A stretch of DNA of 64,000 nucleotides from Forficula auricularia (GCA_024734495.1 JALMQS010000718.1:1081813-1145812); one strand, 5' to 3'; positions 45,545-57,202 are shown, counted from the stretch's first letter. Numbers and translations are program-made. The notes: generated by a model from the sequence alone, not told the origin.

Positions 45545-45690
45545 TTGTTTGAGAATATAGTTTCCAAGGTTTGACCTTCATCATCAGTTTTTTAAATTTT
45601 AGATATTTTATGTGTCATTTCCAATGGGTTCAAATACCTGATGTAGGTAAATTCTTTTTGTTGTAATAGTATGCTGGTCACTTCACAAAC
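45545..45690 (-). mobile_element. Penelope-like 3' fragment with hammerhead-like core
   Basis: This is the inverse of 40395-40575. On the minus strand it reads GGTATTTGAACCCATTGG, then CTGATGA, T, GAAGG, TCAAA, CCTTG and GAAAC (45587-45560), then TCTCAAACAAATAAAT. Repeat B follows immediately at 45695-45780 on the same strand, which suggests that both belong to one element. Confidence 0.55.
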
Positions 45691-45694
45691 AATG

Positions 45695-45780
45695 TGTATC
45701 AAGCAAAGGACAACGTCATTGATTTACCTTATGGATCAACTCCTCTGCTTCTCTCCGCAAACTAAGTCTTTTCAATATAA
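45695..45780 (-). repeat. Dispersed repeat B, copy
   Basis: TGTATCAAGCAAAGGACAAC, GGATCAACTCCTCTGCTTCT and AAGTCTTTTCAATAT are a diverged complement of the motif at 15522-15655. It abuts the Penelope-like fragment. Confidence 0.5.
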
Positions 45781-48182
45781 CATTTTATCTTCATTAAAAT
45801 CGCAACGCCTATATTTATTATGTGGGCGCCTCGTTTAATCGTTAAACAAGTTAAAATGGAGCGAAACTAGTATCGGCTGTATAATATTTCATACACGAAT
45901 CCTTAAGAAATATTTGTCTTAATAAGATGTTGAAGTGAAACCGGATGCTGTTAAAATTTCACTGACTTTGAAAACTTCATTATATTTGTATCGGGTCGCG
46001 TGACGTTGCGTGAGTTGTGTTCCTTAAGAAAAAAATTATCAATTTATTCCATTCACGATCGAAAAATGTCCAATGAGAATAGACAAAAAAAATAACAAAA
46101 TAAAAAAATAAGCTGTCCAAGTGCGAGTCAGGCTCGTATACCTAGGGTTCCGTTCAATATATATTATTATTATTAATGATGATTAACACATTCTTTTTTA
46201 AACCTAGTTTAAGAAGATTTAGGTGATTTTTTTTTCAAAAAATGCTTCTCTCGACAAAATATCGTTAAATATTGTAATTATTATTATTTGATATTTGTTA
46301 AAACTTATTATAAGAAAATTTATGGGAAATATTTAAAAAATTTAAATTATCATTTTTTGTAAATATTGCATTCTAAAAAGACACTGAGAATCAAACCAGA
46401 GTCTTGCGGTTTCTTGCCTATTAATATAAAAGACCAAGGCTCTATCTACCCCTGAGCAATCACCAATATAATAAGAAAGTCTCTGCCACTAACATTTTTT
46501 GTATAAAAAAGAAAAAATATATAATATTTCAAAAAATACTTGAGGTATCAAATTCTTTTTTATAAATGTCAGTTGATAGGAGAAATCATTTTTAATTCCC
46601 GTTAAAAATAGTCCAAAAATAACTAGTCTTGTGCCTCCATTATACTAATGATTTTAAACCAAATAAAATTGAAAAAAATCCATTAATTCTACTTAATGAG
46701 ATTCTTAGTGGGACACTTCTAACCTCATGATAAAAATAATTTTATTTTTGACCCTACAAAAATTCGATACATCGTAAGCGAGGAGAATAAATTTAGAATT
46801 AATTGATTTATAATTTTCTAAAATATTTCTTTATAGATAGTTTTGATACATTACAAGAAATTCAAAATAGATGTATAAACAAAACTAAAAAAAACATGGG
46901 CAGTGCATTCATGGCAAGACATTTCAAATTTCATTTGGGCCATTTCCATTGTATTATAATCCGCACCATAACAAATTTCAATAGAAGTCTCGGATAAAGG
47001 AATTTTTGTTTCTTTAACTCTCGAAAGATTTCCAAATGGGACATTGATGATATTGGGCGCTGCTTAGAAAATCATTTCCAAGAGAGTTCAAAATGTCCGT
47101 TTACACGCATGTTCAAATTGGAAAACGAAAAAATACAGAATGAAATATCGAGCTAATATTAAAATTGATCTTGATATTGGAAAACAAAACAATTTACTGA
47201 TTATGATGCACTAAGTGCAAAATGTCTAGCCAGAAATAAATTAAGAATGAGAAAATTCGGGTTTAGATTGGAGTCGAATGTACTAGAAGAGTTCTGTCTT
47301 TAATTATTCTAATTTAAACACAAAAGAGTGTTTAAAAAAAACATAGATTATGCTTTAGGAGAAATTATTGACATGATAACACGGAATGGGTAAAGATGAC
47401 TGTGCCAACTCGAAAATTGTCAATTTTTGGTTAGAGTTTGTACTGGGTAAGTTTTAGGTTACTTATTCGTTACAATTCAAAAATCCTCTTATTTTGTAAA
47501 TTATTTTTAAAAAGTCGAGTATTTTTTTTCAAATTTCTTTCATTCTTTGTGAAGAATACTGTATCGACTCAAAATAGAACGGCCTTGTCTAGACACTTAA
47601 ATACTCAATACCATAGTTTTTATTTAATTTAGAAATTTTATATTTTTACGATCACATTTTAGGAGGGTCTTTCTAGTAAAATAATGATTTTTATTTGGTG
47701 CAGTTCAAGAAGAGATATTGTGATGGTAGAAGAAATAAAAAATTTACAGAGGCAAAATAACAATAGGTACTTATTATACGCTAAAAAGAATAAAAATCGA
47801 AAAACGGAAGATAACTTTAGAAAAAATAGAAATATGAAAAAAATTCGAAAAATTTCTTTGGATGAAGAAAAAATAAAAATAAATTGGAAAAATTTAAAAA
47901 AAAAATAATTCTCTAAAAAATGGAAAGAATTTTGGTAAATGAAAAAAATTATAAAGAACAATTCGAGTAAAATTAGATTAAAAAGAGAAATTATATATAC
48001 AAATATACATTTTCAATGAAGAGAAAATTTGTGATCCCCAAGACCAAATTTTTTTATTGTTATTTTCATTTATTTATTTATTTACAATAAAAGTACATAG
48101 AGTCAACTGTTGAGTCTCTTGGTGGTATAGTACAATAGACAGTATTAAATTCATGAAAAAACACAAATACACATGAAATAAG
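45781..48182. other. AT-rich DNA, one tRNA-like remnant
   Basis: At about 46385-46475 on the minus strand AGGGGTAGATAGAGC and GGTTTGATTCT resemble box A and box B of a tRNA, possibly a SINE head or tRNA pseudogene; pairing is poor. Frames at 46803-46997, 47438-47632 and 47684-47908 encode low-complexity K/N- or F-rich peptides without homology. Confidence 0.4.
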
Positions 48183-48295
48183 AGATCAAATAATATTTCA
48201 TTATTCGTGTCCATGATTAATAATTAAAGGAATAGTAGGGAGCTGGACAATTGTTGTCCAACTTCCTACGATTCCTTTAAAGATCAAATAATATT
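48183..48295. mobile_element. Small hairpin insertion with 15-bp duplication
   Basis: AGATCAAATAATATT occurs at 48183-48197 and 48281-48295. Between them lies an 83-bp segment ending in a hairpin: AAAGGAATAGTAGGGAG, TGGACAATTGTTGTCCA, CTTCCTACGATTCCTTT. The duplicated flanks suggest a retroposed foldback. It lacks the TTTCACC module. Confidence 0.5.
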
Positions 48296-48995
48296 GTTTA
48301 GCAATAATAATGTACAATAGAGCCCATTCAAGGCATAGTAGGACTTTGAATAAGGTACGATTCCTTCTAGTACGGCGAAGTTACGAAGATGAGTCTAACC
48401 CTAACGTTATACATAGACATAAAAATGGTAATTTCTTAAAAAACCTAAGAGTAATCGAGATTCAAATAAGACATCTTGTAAGAATTTTATCAATGCGCCT
48501 AGAAGTTAGACAACATTGTGCCCTCACGAATTAAAAGTTAACAAATTTACAAGAACCCTACTAATTCCGGAGTTTGAATGAGCGACAAATACCATGGTTA
48601 AATAATTAAGTCCTGAACAGAGATAACAAGAATCTACGAAAAAAGCGAGAAAAAAGTGAAGCTTTTTTTAGATTTTTATCCGAAAATGAATTAATTAAAT
48701 AAAACCTCTCTAGTCAAATTTGCGGTATTTTTAGAAAAAATGTATAATTTAAAAGTACGTGTTAAATAATATGCTATAAGTAGATAGATTTAAATACTTA
48801 AAACTTGCGTGGTGAATTTTGTTTATCACGGCTTAAATTTAGCAAATATGCATAGTTTAAAAATAACGATGAAATTCAGTAATATTTCATTTTTTGCTAA
48901 AGTAATAAAATCCTCAAAATTTAGTATGAATAGTTAAAAACATGCTCATTAAAATTTTGAATTTCTTCTTTTGAAACATAAAATCAAATTTTAAG
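48296..48995. other. AT-rich DNA, nothing recognised
   Basis: A 74-residue frame at 48310-48534 (plus) is Arg-rich and shows no domain that I recognise. Confidence 0.4.
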
Positions 48996-49095
48996 NNNNN
49001 NNNNNNNNNNNNNNNNNNNNNNNNNNNNNNNNNNNNNNNNNNNNNNNNNNNNNNNNNNNNNNNNNNNNNNNNNNNNNNNNNNNNNNNNNNNNNNN
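48996..49095. other. Assembly gap (100 N)
   Basis: Exactly 100 unknown bases, the conventional placeholder for a scaffold gap of unspecified size. Confidence 0.98.
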
Positions 49096-49245
49096 AAGAA
49101 AACTTCTCTGTACCATTACAATAAAAACATTACTAGAACTAGAGAGCGCAAAGAGGTATACGATTTATACTACAAATAAATAGAATAGATCATATAAAAA
49201 CTGAATCCATGTATAAAAGGATCAAGATTGAAGGCCAAAGAATAA
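49096..49245. other. Flank of the mariner insertion
   Basis: No confident identity. Because a LINE C-terminal relic resumes right after the mariner (50553), this stretch may be the interrupted upstream part of that relic. Confidence 0.35.
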
Positions 49246-49247
49246 TA

Positions 49248-50540
49248 TTAGGTTGTTTCAAAGGTTTTGTCCGTTTTAATGTCATCTGTTTTTGTAGCCC
49301 CATATCTGAATAAATATTAATTCTACTGTGTCGTGGTATATACTAATCGATAGAGAATTTTGTACTCTATACATTGATGTTGTTCATTTTTTCCAAATTT
49401 TATTCTTTTTGCCTCTTTTCAGGTTATTACTATATGATGTCGTTAAGCGATTTTCGGCCAATTTTTCTTTATGAATTCAAATTGAACCAAAGCGCTTCTG
49501 AAACAGCCCGAAAAATTAACCAGGCATTTGCCAATGATAGTGTTAATGAACGCACTGTTTGTTTGACGTTGGTTTGCGAAATTTCGTTCCGGAGATTTTA
49601 GCCTCGAAGATGAGCCCCAAAGTGGTCGACCTAGAGTAATCCAGGACGAGGATTTGAGGACCCTGGTGGAGACTGACCCGTCACAAACGGTGAGTGGGAT
49701 GGCGGAAGAACTGGGAGTCAGCTCCCATGCGGTTTTTGGTGGTTTAAAACGTATTGGAAAGGTCAAAAAGCTCGAAAAGTGGGTGCCCCACGATTTGAAC
49801 GATCGGCAGAAATCGTCACGTTTCAAGGTCTGTTCTTCTTTGCTTTTTCGCAACCAAAACGATCCTTTTTTGGATCGGATCGTCACGTGTGATGAAAAGT
49901 GGATCCTCTACGACAACTGGAGACGTTCAGGACAGTGGTTGGACACCGATGAGCCACCCAGGCACTTCCTAAAAAGGCGAAAACCCACCAAAAAAAGACC
50001 ATGGTTAGTGTATGGTTGTCAGCGGCTGGTGTGATTCACTATAACTTTCTGCAACCGGGCCAAACTATCACAGGAGAGTCCTATTGTGAGAAATTCGATG
50101 AAACGTAACGAAAATTGCGTCAGCAGCAGCCGGCACTGGTCAACAGAAGAGGTCCGATCCTGCTCTACGACAACGCCCGTCCGCACGTTTCACAAATCAC
50201 CGTCCGAAAATTAAACCAATTGAGCGTCGAAGTTCTGCCTCACCCATCATACTCCCCAGACCTCTCGACAACCGACTACCATCTTTTCAAGCACTTCGAT
50301 AACTTTCTCACCGGTAGAATCTTCGCCAATCAGGACCAGATAAAAAACGGCCTTCGTCGACTTCTTCGAATCCCGAGCACCCAATTTGTATGCCAACGGA
50401 ATTAATAGACTTGTGTCACGTTGGCAAAAGTACACTGATTCAAATAGCAGTTATTTCGATTAAATTGAATAAGTATTCACTGAGATATTACAGTTTAAAG
50501 TAGACTCATAAAAACGGACAAAACTTTTGAAACAATCTAA
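49248..50540 (+). mobile_element. Full-length mariner element, inactive
   Basis: The 30-bp TIRs TTAGGTTGTTTCAAAGGTTT...GTCCGTTTT and their complement at the right end differ at few positions and are flanked by TA (49246-49247 and 50541-50542). At 1293 bp with one transposase pseudogene, this is a standard mariner. The first bases TTAGGTTG and the protein resemble the cecropia/Hsmar1-type group. Confidence 0.93.
49434..50463 (+). pseudogene. Mariner transposase pseudogene
   Basis: The frame starts MSLSDFRPIFLYEFKL (ATG doublet at 49434) with the N-terminal helix-turn-helix region and the WVPHDL linker motif. The DDE/D catalytic residues of the D,D34D type are all present: Asp in TCDEKW (49891), Asp in LYDNARPH (50169) and Asp in TTDYHLF (50274), with 34 residues between the last two. 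Four lesions disable it: a frameshift near 49560, a frameshift in an A run near 49990, a TAA stop at 50106, and a frameshift near 50350. The two first Asp codons are 278 rather than a multiple of three bases apart, confirming the indel between them. The C-terminus runs to TAA at 50461. The enzyme would have cut and pasted mariner DNA at TA sites. Confidence 0.92.
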
Positions 50541-50552
50541 TATTAATAAAAA

Positions 50553-50695
50553 AAAAGATGTAAATGTAGATGGGCAGGGCATCTGGCTAGGAGAGAATAT
50601 GAATAATAACTGAATCGAAATGAAAAGAAGAAGGATATGGAGGGACGACATAGCTGAGATGATGGGCAAAGATTGCGATGCAAAGAAAAGCTTGT
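50553..50695 (+). pseudogene. Non-LTR ORF2 C-terminal relic
   Basis: One frame gives KCRWAGHLARRE and the next gives RRRIWRDDIAEMMGKD, the usual KxRWAGHxxR ... RWxDDIxxxxG order at the end of many RTE/Jockey-type ORF2 proteins. Stops and a frameshift are present. The mariner at 49248-50540 ends 12 bases upstream and may have inserted into this relic. Confidence 0.6.
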
Positions 50696-51717
50696 CTTAT
50701 TATATTACTATGAAATATTGTTGTAGTCAAAATATACGAAAAGATGTCGAAAATTGTAAAAATTAAAGAGGTGGACTTGATAAGTTAAGAAATTTTGGCC
50801 ATTTTGTTAATGCAAAGTAGATAAAATAAAATAGAATAATGGGTTAATAACATACTTCATTGGTTTTACGTAATATATTTTGGAAAATTCTTTAGTGTCA
50901 AATATATCTGTGAATGATGAAAAATCATCTGGAAGTAATTTATTATTAGGGACATCTTTAAAGCGTGCTATTATCCAGAGTTCCAAAGTATCCAGAGGTA
51001 ATCTCGCCTAAAATTAGAAATAATTTATTAATATAGTATTAAAGTAGTTGTTCCGCCAAATGCGTTTTCTTAGGATTTTTTTGAAATTTAGAAAGATTAA
51101 TATCTAAATATTTCTGCATCGATTGGTGGCAAAACGAAATTTCTGAACAATATATTTCCGGAGATATTAAATTTCAAAAATACAGTTTTTCAGTCTCTTT
51201 TAACATTGCACTACACGGGATATCGGAAAATTTATATACATATTTAATTATAATTAAGAAACCGTTCTTACCATTTTTATAAAAAACTAAATCAACATTA
51301 AACAATACCTAATACATATTTTAAGACAATTTTGATTCATAGTTACAACACAGTTTCTGAGATAATAAGGAATAAATAATAAAAATTACACTAAAAACAA
51401 AAATATATAATCTCTTACAAGGTGCCAAATTTGTCAAACGAGCACGGCTAGAATTGGTACATAAACTTATTAAAAAAAGAATTAATAAATAAAAGATAAT
51501 TGAAAAAAATTAAAAAAAAACTTTTTTATTGAGATTTTTATCTATAAATAATTACTTAAATTAAGAAAAGATCAATTAAGATGAAATTTGCCGAGGTCCA
51601 GACCTAGCCAGATCGTTTTCTCATCTTCAAAACTTGTTAATAGAGTTGGTTTCATCAAAATCGGTAGAGCCGTTTGCAAAATAGAACTAAGATACAAATA
51701 TATAAATATATACAAAC
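50696..51717. other. AT-rich DNA, nothing recognised
   Basis: No coding or repeat boundary was recognised. Confidence 0.45.
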
Positions 51718-51730
51718 AAATAAATATATA

Positions 51731-52560
51731 CTTACTTACTTACTAGCCAACGCCCACCCTTGGCTGTTGGGCCATTTGGCGACACGCTGACCAGTATAGA
51801 TGGGCTATTTGGTACTCCGCCCTCTCCTCATCTTCAAGTGTGATGTAAGGCCGGGCAGTCGGATAGATGTTCTCTATTCATGATCCCATGACCACACAGC
51901 GGACACGCAGGTGATAGAAGGACCCCGATGCGATGTAAGTGCGAGGCAAGATAGTCGTTGTCCGAAAGACAGCCACGCTGATCTCTCGGGGTAGGTTGCG
52001 TCGGATAGGGCTTTCGGTAACCAAGGTCGCCTAGCTCTTGCCAGACGAAGAGGCCACCAGTCTTCCTCAATCCAACGCCTCGTCGCCATCTGGGCTTTGG
52101 CAGACTGCAAAGAAGTCGGATAGACAGGCTGGGGTAATGTGGTCCCCTCTTTGGCTAAGGCATCAGCCCTTTTATTGCCTGTGATACCCACGTGGCTAGG
52201 TATCCACTGAAGAATAACGTGCCATCCCTCTCTTCCGACACCATCAAGCAGTCTTCTACAGTCCGTGGTACGAGCACATAGGGTGTCGCTATTTGTTGAC
52301 AGATTTCTAATTAGAGCCTGAGAGTCAACGAGAAATAGGACATTAGTTTGAGGCCGCATTCCTGCCAGCTCACCGGCCGCGGCTTGCACTGCTGCGATCT
52401 CTCCGCCGTAGCTGCCAAGTGGCGCTCCCACCGCCAAGCAGCACTCCAAGTGGAGACTGTAGTATCCAGCTCCAGTCTCTCCAGTACCAGGGTTGGAAGA
52501 GCCATCCGTGAAGATTCGGATCCACTCATCCTCCGGATAAGGCTCGTTGATAGTCTGAAG
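51731..52560 (-). mobile_element. 5'-truncated RNase H non-LTR retrotransposon
   Basis: An 830-bp minus-strand insert is bounded by AAATAAATATATA (51718-51730 and 52561-52573), a low-complexity but exact 13-bp duplication. The 3' end is a tetranucleotide tail, GTAAGTAAGTAAG. Only the C-terminal part of the ORF remains (see next entry). RNase H domains occur in I-, R1-, Loa- and related clades; the exact clade is not fixed by what remains. Confidence 0.8.
51834..52560 (-). pseudogene. Non-LTR RNase H and C-terminal zinc-knuckle fragment
   Basis: The RNase H domain is well preserved, with all four acidic residues: Asp of FTDGSS (52504-52506), Glu of YGGEIAAV (52399-52401), Asp of LVDSQAL (52324-52326) and Asp of KRADALAKEG (52162-52164), plus WIPSHVGI.GN. 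It degrades the RNA strand of RNA/DNA hybrids. A frameshift near 51990-52070 separates it from a C-terminal piece with LASHLHRIG and a CPLCGHG...H...C knuckle, ending in a stop at 51834. Beyond this stop the same frame continues with recognisable coding sequence (EDEERAEYQIAHLYWSA) to near the tail, so the stop is probably also a lesion. The first about 22 residues of the open frame come from flanking DNA. Confidence 0.85.
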
Positions 52561-52573
52561 AAATAAATATATA

Positions 52574-53308
52574 AATATATAAACAAACAATTTTTGAAAA
52601 ATTAATGGCAAGCATCTAACACACATGCTAATAGATCGGGCGCTCTGTGCTGGGAGATTGAATATATAACTTCTTAAATTTCAAGCTCATTTGGTGATCT
52701 GTCCAAGTGTCATGCGGGCTATAGGCAAAATGACGTTGGATTGTAGCTAAATGGATCACATCTTTTTCTCTCTTGGTCCAGACTTAAGACTCCACAGACT
52801 CCAATAGCTTCATCCGCAGAAGTCTCGCGATATATATCGTTTTCTAAAAAGCGCGGTCAAAACAATTCTCGTTAATATATCAATTATTCTTTGATATATT
52901 AATGAGAAAGATTATAAAAATTTGTTAAACAATTTTTGCTCGTTTAATAAGAGTAGATATGATGGCTATATGCAGATTTCTCCTCTTCCATCTGAGCGCC
53001 TCGAGTAGTAGGATTTTAAATTAAAAACATTTTCTATTTTCACTTACCTGAATTCTTTCTTATCATATTTTTGATTTTTTTGAGGGAGGTAAATATTCTA
53101 TTATTTGAATTTTGTGAGTCCTCTATTATATTAGAATGATTGAATTTTTGTTTTTTCCTTTGGACTGTTTCTTCTGTTTTTACGTTTAGGCATTTTATTA
53201 AACCAAATTGTTTTACCTTATAAAGAAAATATAAATTCAGAAAATGTATATATAGAAATGAATTAAATTAATAAATAGGTTATAATACGATATTAATATT
53301 AAATCGTA
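52574..53308. other. AT-rich DNA, nothing recognised
   Basis: No coding or repeat signal was recognised. Confidence 0.45.
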
Positions 53309-54164
53309 CTAGCTGCAAGGCACACCTCCTGGACCCCCAACCCACGAACCCCACCCTCACCCCCAACCCCGCCCCACACCACCCACCACCCCCTGGACCC
53401 CACCCCGCCCCCCGCCCCACACTACCATACCACCCCGTGCCCATCCCCGCACCCCCACCCGCGTCACAACATTAAGACTCTGGATCCTCACCTGAACCCG
53501 CCCTCCACCCTGCCCCCTCGCCCCACACCCAGTGTTTGCATTTCTAGCCTTCTAGTGACTCACAGATTATGTATACAAAATTTGGTTAAGTTGGCTCTAA
53601 GGGTAAGAATTTTCATTTTTTGACCCCCCCCCCCCATTTTGGGTGGTTAGTTATTGAATTTCTAGCCTTCTAGTGACCCACAGATTATGTATACAAAATT
53701 TGGTTGAGTTTGGCCCAAGAGCAAAAATTTTCCTCCCTCCCCCTTTTTGGGTGGTTATTTGGGGGAATTTTTTTAAACAAAAGTTGTCAGAAATCACATC
53801 CCCTACAACTTTGTTCATGATAAAGTTTGCCGTAGGGTTAATAGTTTAGAAGTTATTTGATAATTTTCATTCGAGCACCCCCCCAAACCCCCTTTGGGAG
53901 TTAAAATATCAAAACGTTATATAGCTAAAAACGTAAGTTAGAAGACATCTGATGCAAATATGAAATTTCATAATAATCCCTTCAGCCGTTTTTACGTGAA
54001 TCGTGAGCAACTTTTCGCGGAAACCACTGAAATATACAGACAGACAGACAGAAATTTTGTTGAGGGTGTTTTCGTTCATAACTTTGCTTGAAACGTATAA
54101 AACCAAAATTTGGCGTGATTTGGACCAATGTACAGACAAAATCTTAATTTTATATATATATAGA
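53309..54164 (-). mobile_element. Nonautonomous Helitron with CTAG 3' end
   Basis: On the minus strand the element starts TCTATATATATATAAAATT with AAGATTTTGTCTGTACATTG and ends GTGTGCCTTGCAGCTAG|T. It lies between A and T with no duplication. The body has (CAGA)n near 54036, TTTCGCGGAAACCACTGA, two copies of the ACAAAATTTGGTT module and a very C-rich segment at 53330-53530. Inverted relatives form the pair at 61982-62873. No Rep/helicase sequence. Confidence 0.75.
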
Positions 54165-54339
54165 TTAATTAATCTATTAAGATTAATTAGAAAAGAAAAG
54201 GCTGTTTATATTTACGTGGGAGAAAATAAACTTTAATCAACAAAACAATAAATAAACATAAACATTCATAAGATCAAAGTGTAAATAAAAAGAGCAAAGC
54301 ACCCTCTTCCTAGAAATTAATCAAATAACTTAACAGGTT

Positions 54340-54541
54340 GGGGGGGTCGAGATGAGGCTATGCCGAGTAGCGTGACAGCGAGCTAACCAGGAGACCCGGG
54401 TTCGAATCCGACTCGAGGCATCCAGCTAAAAATCTGACCCCCGGGAGGTAGAGACAAATTTTTAAAAAATATAACTAGTATCGTAGTGAGGCTTATGGCT
54501 AGTAGGGCCGAAAAAGCCAAAAAAAAAAAAAAAAAAAAAAA
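54340..54541 (+). mobile_element. tRNA-derived SINE (family C), intact
   Basis: An exact 13-bp duplication AACTTAACAGGTT flanks the insert (54327-54339 and 54542-54554). The head TGCCGAGTAGCGTGACAGCG and box B GGTTCGAATCC with CTCGAGGCA at the end are tRNA-like, and the tail is a run of about 24 A. The clean duplication and uninterrupted A run suggest a fairly young insertion. Confidence 0.85.
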
Positions 54542-54554
54542 AACTTAACAGGTT

Positions 54555-55630
54555 ATAAATATTATTATATATATAGACCAATTTCCAATACGTACCTTTC
54601 AGAAAATTGAAGACAATAAAACATTCTTAAGCAGAGAATTTGCTAGGTTCAAGTTTAGAGATTTTAGGTCATTTTTCTAATAATTTTATTGAAATTTAAT
54701 GGATAATGTTAAATATGTTTTTACCTAAACGTCAAATATTGTCTTGTTTGAATAACGTACCTAAATTAACACATGATTTGCACACTCCGCACACTCTATT
54801 GAGAAAAAGATGAACTAATACTACTACATGGCGGATGTACAGAATTTAAACTTAAATAAACTATGTTAAAATATTAATACGCCCCCCCCCCCTTCGATCT
54901 TTCCGACTTCACTTAAAATTTTCTATATATTAAAATGGGTCCTTATTTAACTAAAAGGGCAATTAAAATTTAAAAATATCTTTTATTTATTTATTTTTTT
55001 TAAGAAAAAATTGTCAATTTTAAACGAAAAACTTTCTCTATCTTCCAAAATATTGACCTGAGCACCCTTTAGTTTACATACCTTTTTGTAGATATTTTGA
55101 AGCTGGATAAATGATTTAAATAGATTATTTTAATTTGTTGACTGGTTTGGCTATTAGAGGCTTTTATTCACGAATTATTATACATTAGTAGAATTTTTAG
55201 CCTAAACCTTGGAGATATTAAAATATTCAAATGCACTTTATTAAAATGATTTTAATTCTAAACATAAAAGTTTTTAAACTCAAAGTCGTCAGATCAATAG
55301 ATTAGGAGTTATGGTTATTTAAACATCTTCAAGTGAAAAAATCATTCTGTTTGAATACTTTGAATATTTTTTTGAATGGAAAAATCAGAAAAAAGTCGAT
55401 CTCTCCGATTTCACTGAAAATTTTCTCTTTATTAAATGGGGTCTCTATTTAACTAAAACTGCTATTAAAATTGAAAAATGCATTTTATTTTTTGAGAAAA
55501 AAATTGTTAAAATTTTAAGGAAAATCTTCCTCTATCTTCCAAAGTATCGATCTGAGCACTTTTTAATTGATATATATTTTTGTAGATATTTTGAACCTGA
55601 ATAAATTCTTTAAGGTAGTTGTTTCACCAT
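54555..55630. other. AT-rich DNA with a local repeat
   Basis: Two diverged copies of about 300 bp appear in tandem (about 54890-55150 and 55390-55620). They share TTTCCGACTTCACTGAAAATTTTCT-like sequence, TCTTCCAAA.TAT.GA and TTTTTGTAGATATTTTGAA. No coding signal. Confidence 0.5.
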
Positions 55631-55631
55631 A

Positions 55632-56445
55632 TGGGGTTTTAACCGACATCAAAAAAGGAGGAGGTTATCAACTCGACTGAATTTTTTTGTGTCTATTTTA
55701 CCTGATATCTTCGCCAATTGTAAACTGATTTTGATGATTTTTTTTGCATTGGGTTCAGTCTAGTTTCCGATTGGTAATGGACCTTTTTTGCTATGTTTGT
55801 TTAGGCATAACTTCTTTGTTTATGAACCGATTTCGAAGATTCTTTTTTTATTGGAAATGTGGTACCTTAGGAGTGGTCCCATATTAATTTAGTCAAGTTC
55901 TGATAATAAGATCAATGAGGAATTAACGTAAATATCCGATTCTTATGAACAAATAATCGAAATTATAATAAATAAAATCTTTTATAAAAAATCAATCTTA
56001 AAACGTTCATTTAAAACCCGCAAACGTTTCTAGAGAATTTCTATATTTATCGCCCGACCCTTTATCTTACGAGATGCATGTATTATATTAAGTCACTATT
56101 AATAACATCACTAAAACCGGAATTAATAATAATTATAAAAAAAATAAAGCCGACTACATAAAAATTAAATGCAACAAATAAAATAAAATACACTAAAAAG
56201 GTATAAAATAATAATCTAATTTAGTTACAAATAAACGACGAAATATTTACATGAAATCACTTTTTGAAGTCGGTGCCAAACATATACATTTTATGAATCA
56301 AACTCGACGGATTTTACTTAGTACGTTTGGCGGGTACGCTCGCTTATATAGTTTGTTTGGCACCGACTTCAAAAAGTGATTTCATGTTAATGTTTCGTCG
56401 TTTAGTTGTAACTAAATTATATAATTATTTTATACCTTTTAGTGT
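55632..56445. mobile_element. Repeat with ACCGAC.TCAAAAAAGG motif and palindrome
   Basis: It begins ACCGACATCAAAAAAGGAGG followed by AGGTTATCAACTCGACTG, a motif recurrent in insect repeats. It shares 55835-55925 with the inverse of 40720-40870. The right part is an inverted repeat (56190-56281 and 56355-56445) with GAAGTCGGTGCCAAAC and CGACGAAA in the arms and about 73 bp of loop. Whether this is one element or several is unclear. Confidence 0.45.
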
Positions 56446-56634
56446 ATTAGATTTTTAAAAAATTATAAAAAAGTGGCAAATTATTAAAAAATAAATAAAT
56501 AATATATAAAATATATATCAAATAAGATGTGATTAATTTATTTTTTTGTGCGCAAAGAAAAAGCGAATTGAATATTTAATTTTTGAGTGGTGAGGGGGGG
56601 AGGAATAATTATCAATATATTTAATGTTTCTTAA
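56446..56634. other. AT-rich spacer
   Basis: No signal was recognised. Confidence 0.4.
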
Positions 56635-57202
56635 TGCCGGGCTGGGTGCAGACCAACTGAGACAACGGCGCACATCATCCAATGTTGTGATAGGACCGCG
56701 GATGGGCGGGTTAAGAGGCATGACGCTGTGGTACGATGTCTGGCCGACGATTTGATCAAAAAGGTAATGCGTGTCGAGTTGGAGTACTTGTACTCCAGCT
56801 CGGCGGGCAATAGAAAGCCAGACATCGTGGCAAAGGATGCGGCGGGGGTGGTGTGAGTTTTGGACGTCCAGATCGTCTCCGCGCTTGCAGGACTGGGTGT
56901 TGCCCACCGAAACAAAATAGAAAAATATAGGGGCAACTCCAGTCTGGTGGATAATATTGCGGAGCGTTTTGGCGCCGGGCCGGGCTCGGTCAGGGTCGAG
57001 GCCATCACACTCTCGTGGAAGGGAGTGTGGTGGCATAAAAGCCGTGGAGTCCCTCATCGCCCTGGGTATATCCCAAAAAACAATAAACGATTTGACATAT
57101 AGGGCGATGAGGGGATCTCTTCTTAATTTTTACACTTTCGGCAGAAGAACATGGAGAGCGGGTGGCGTATGATTATTTTTTGTGAATAAAAAAAAAAAAA
57201 AA
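56635..57202 (+). pseudogene. R2-like retrotransposon endonuclease fragment
   Basis: The conceptual translation starts at the CCHC knuckle, CRAGCRPTETTAHIIQC, and runs through KPDIVAKD and VLDVQIVS, the PD...D core of the restriction-like endonuclease of R2-type non-LTR elements. Catalytic-type Asp codons are at 56821 and 56863. KIEKY, TLSWKG.WW and the C-terminal L..LGIS and RAMRGSLLNFY.F follow to a stop near 57170. Lesions: TGA at 56854 and a frameshift near 57040. The reverse transcriptase is absent (5' truncation), and a 15-base A tail ends it at 57202. R2 proper inserts in 28S rDNA; this copy is not in rDNA. Confidence 0.8.

Noticed and set aside
47659..47961. 100-residue minus-strand frame as a gene
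   Set aside because: It is Phe/Ile-rich low-complexity translation of A-rich DNA with a Lys-rich frame on the other strand; no domain.
49443..49886. 147-residue minus-strand frame
   Set aside because: It is the antisense shadow of the mariner transposase.
56533..57057. 174- and 125-residue minus-strand frames
   Set aside because: They are antisense shadows of the R2-like fragment, whose plus strand carries the recognisable motifs.
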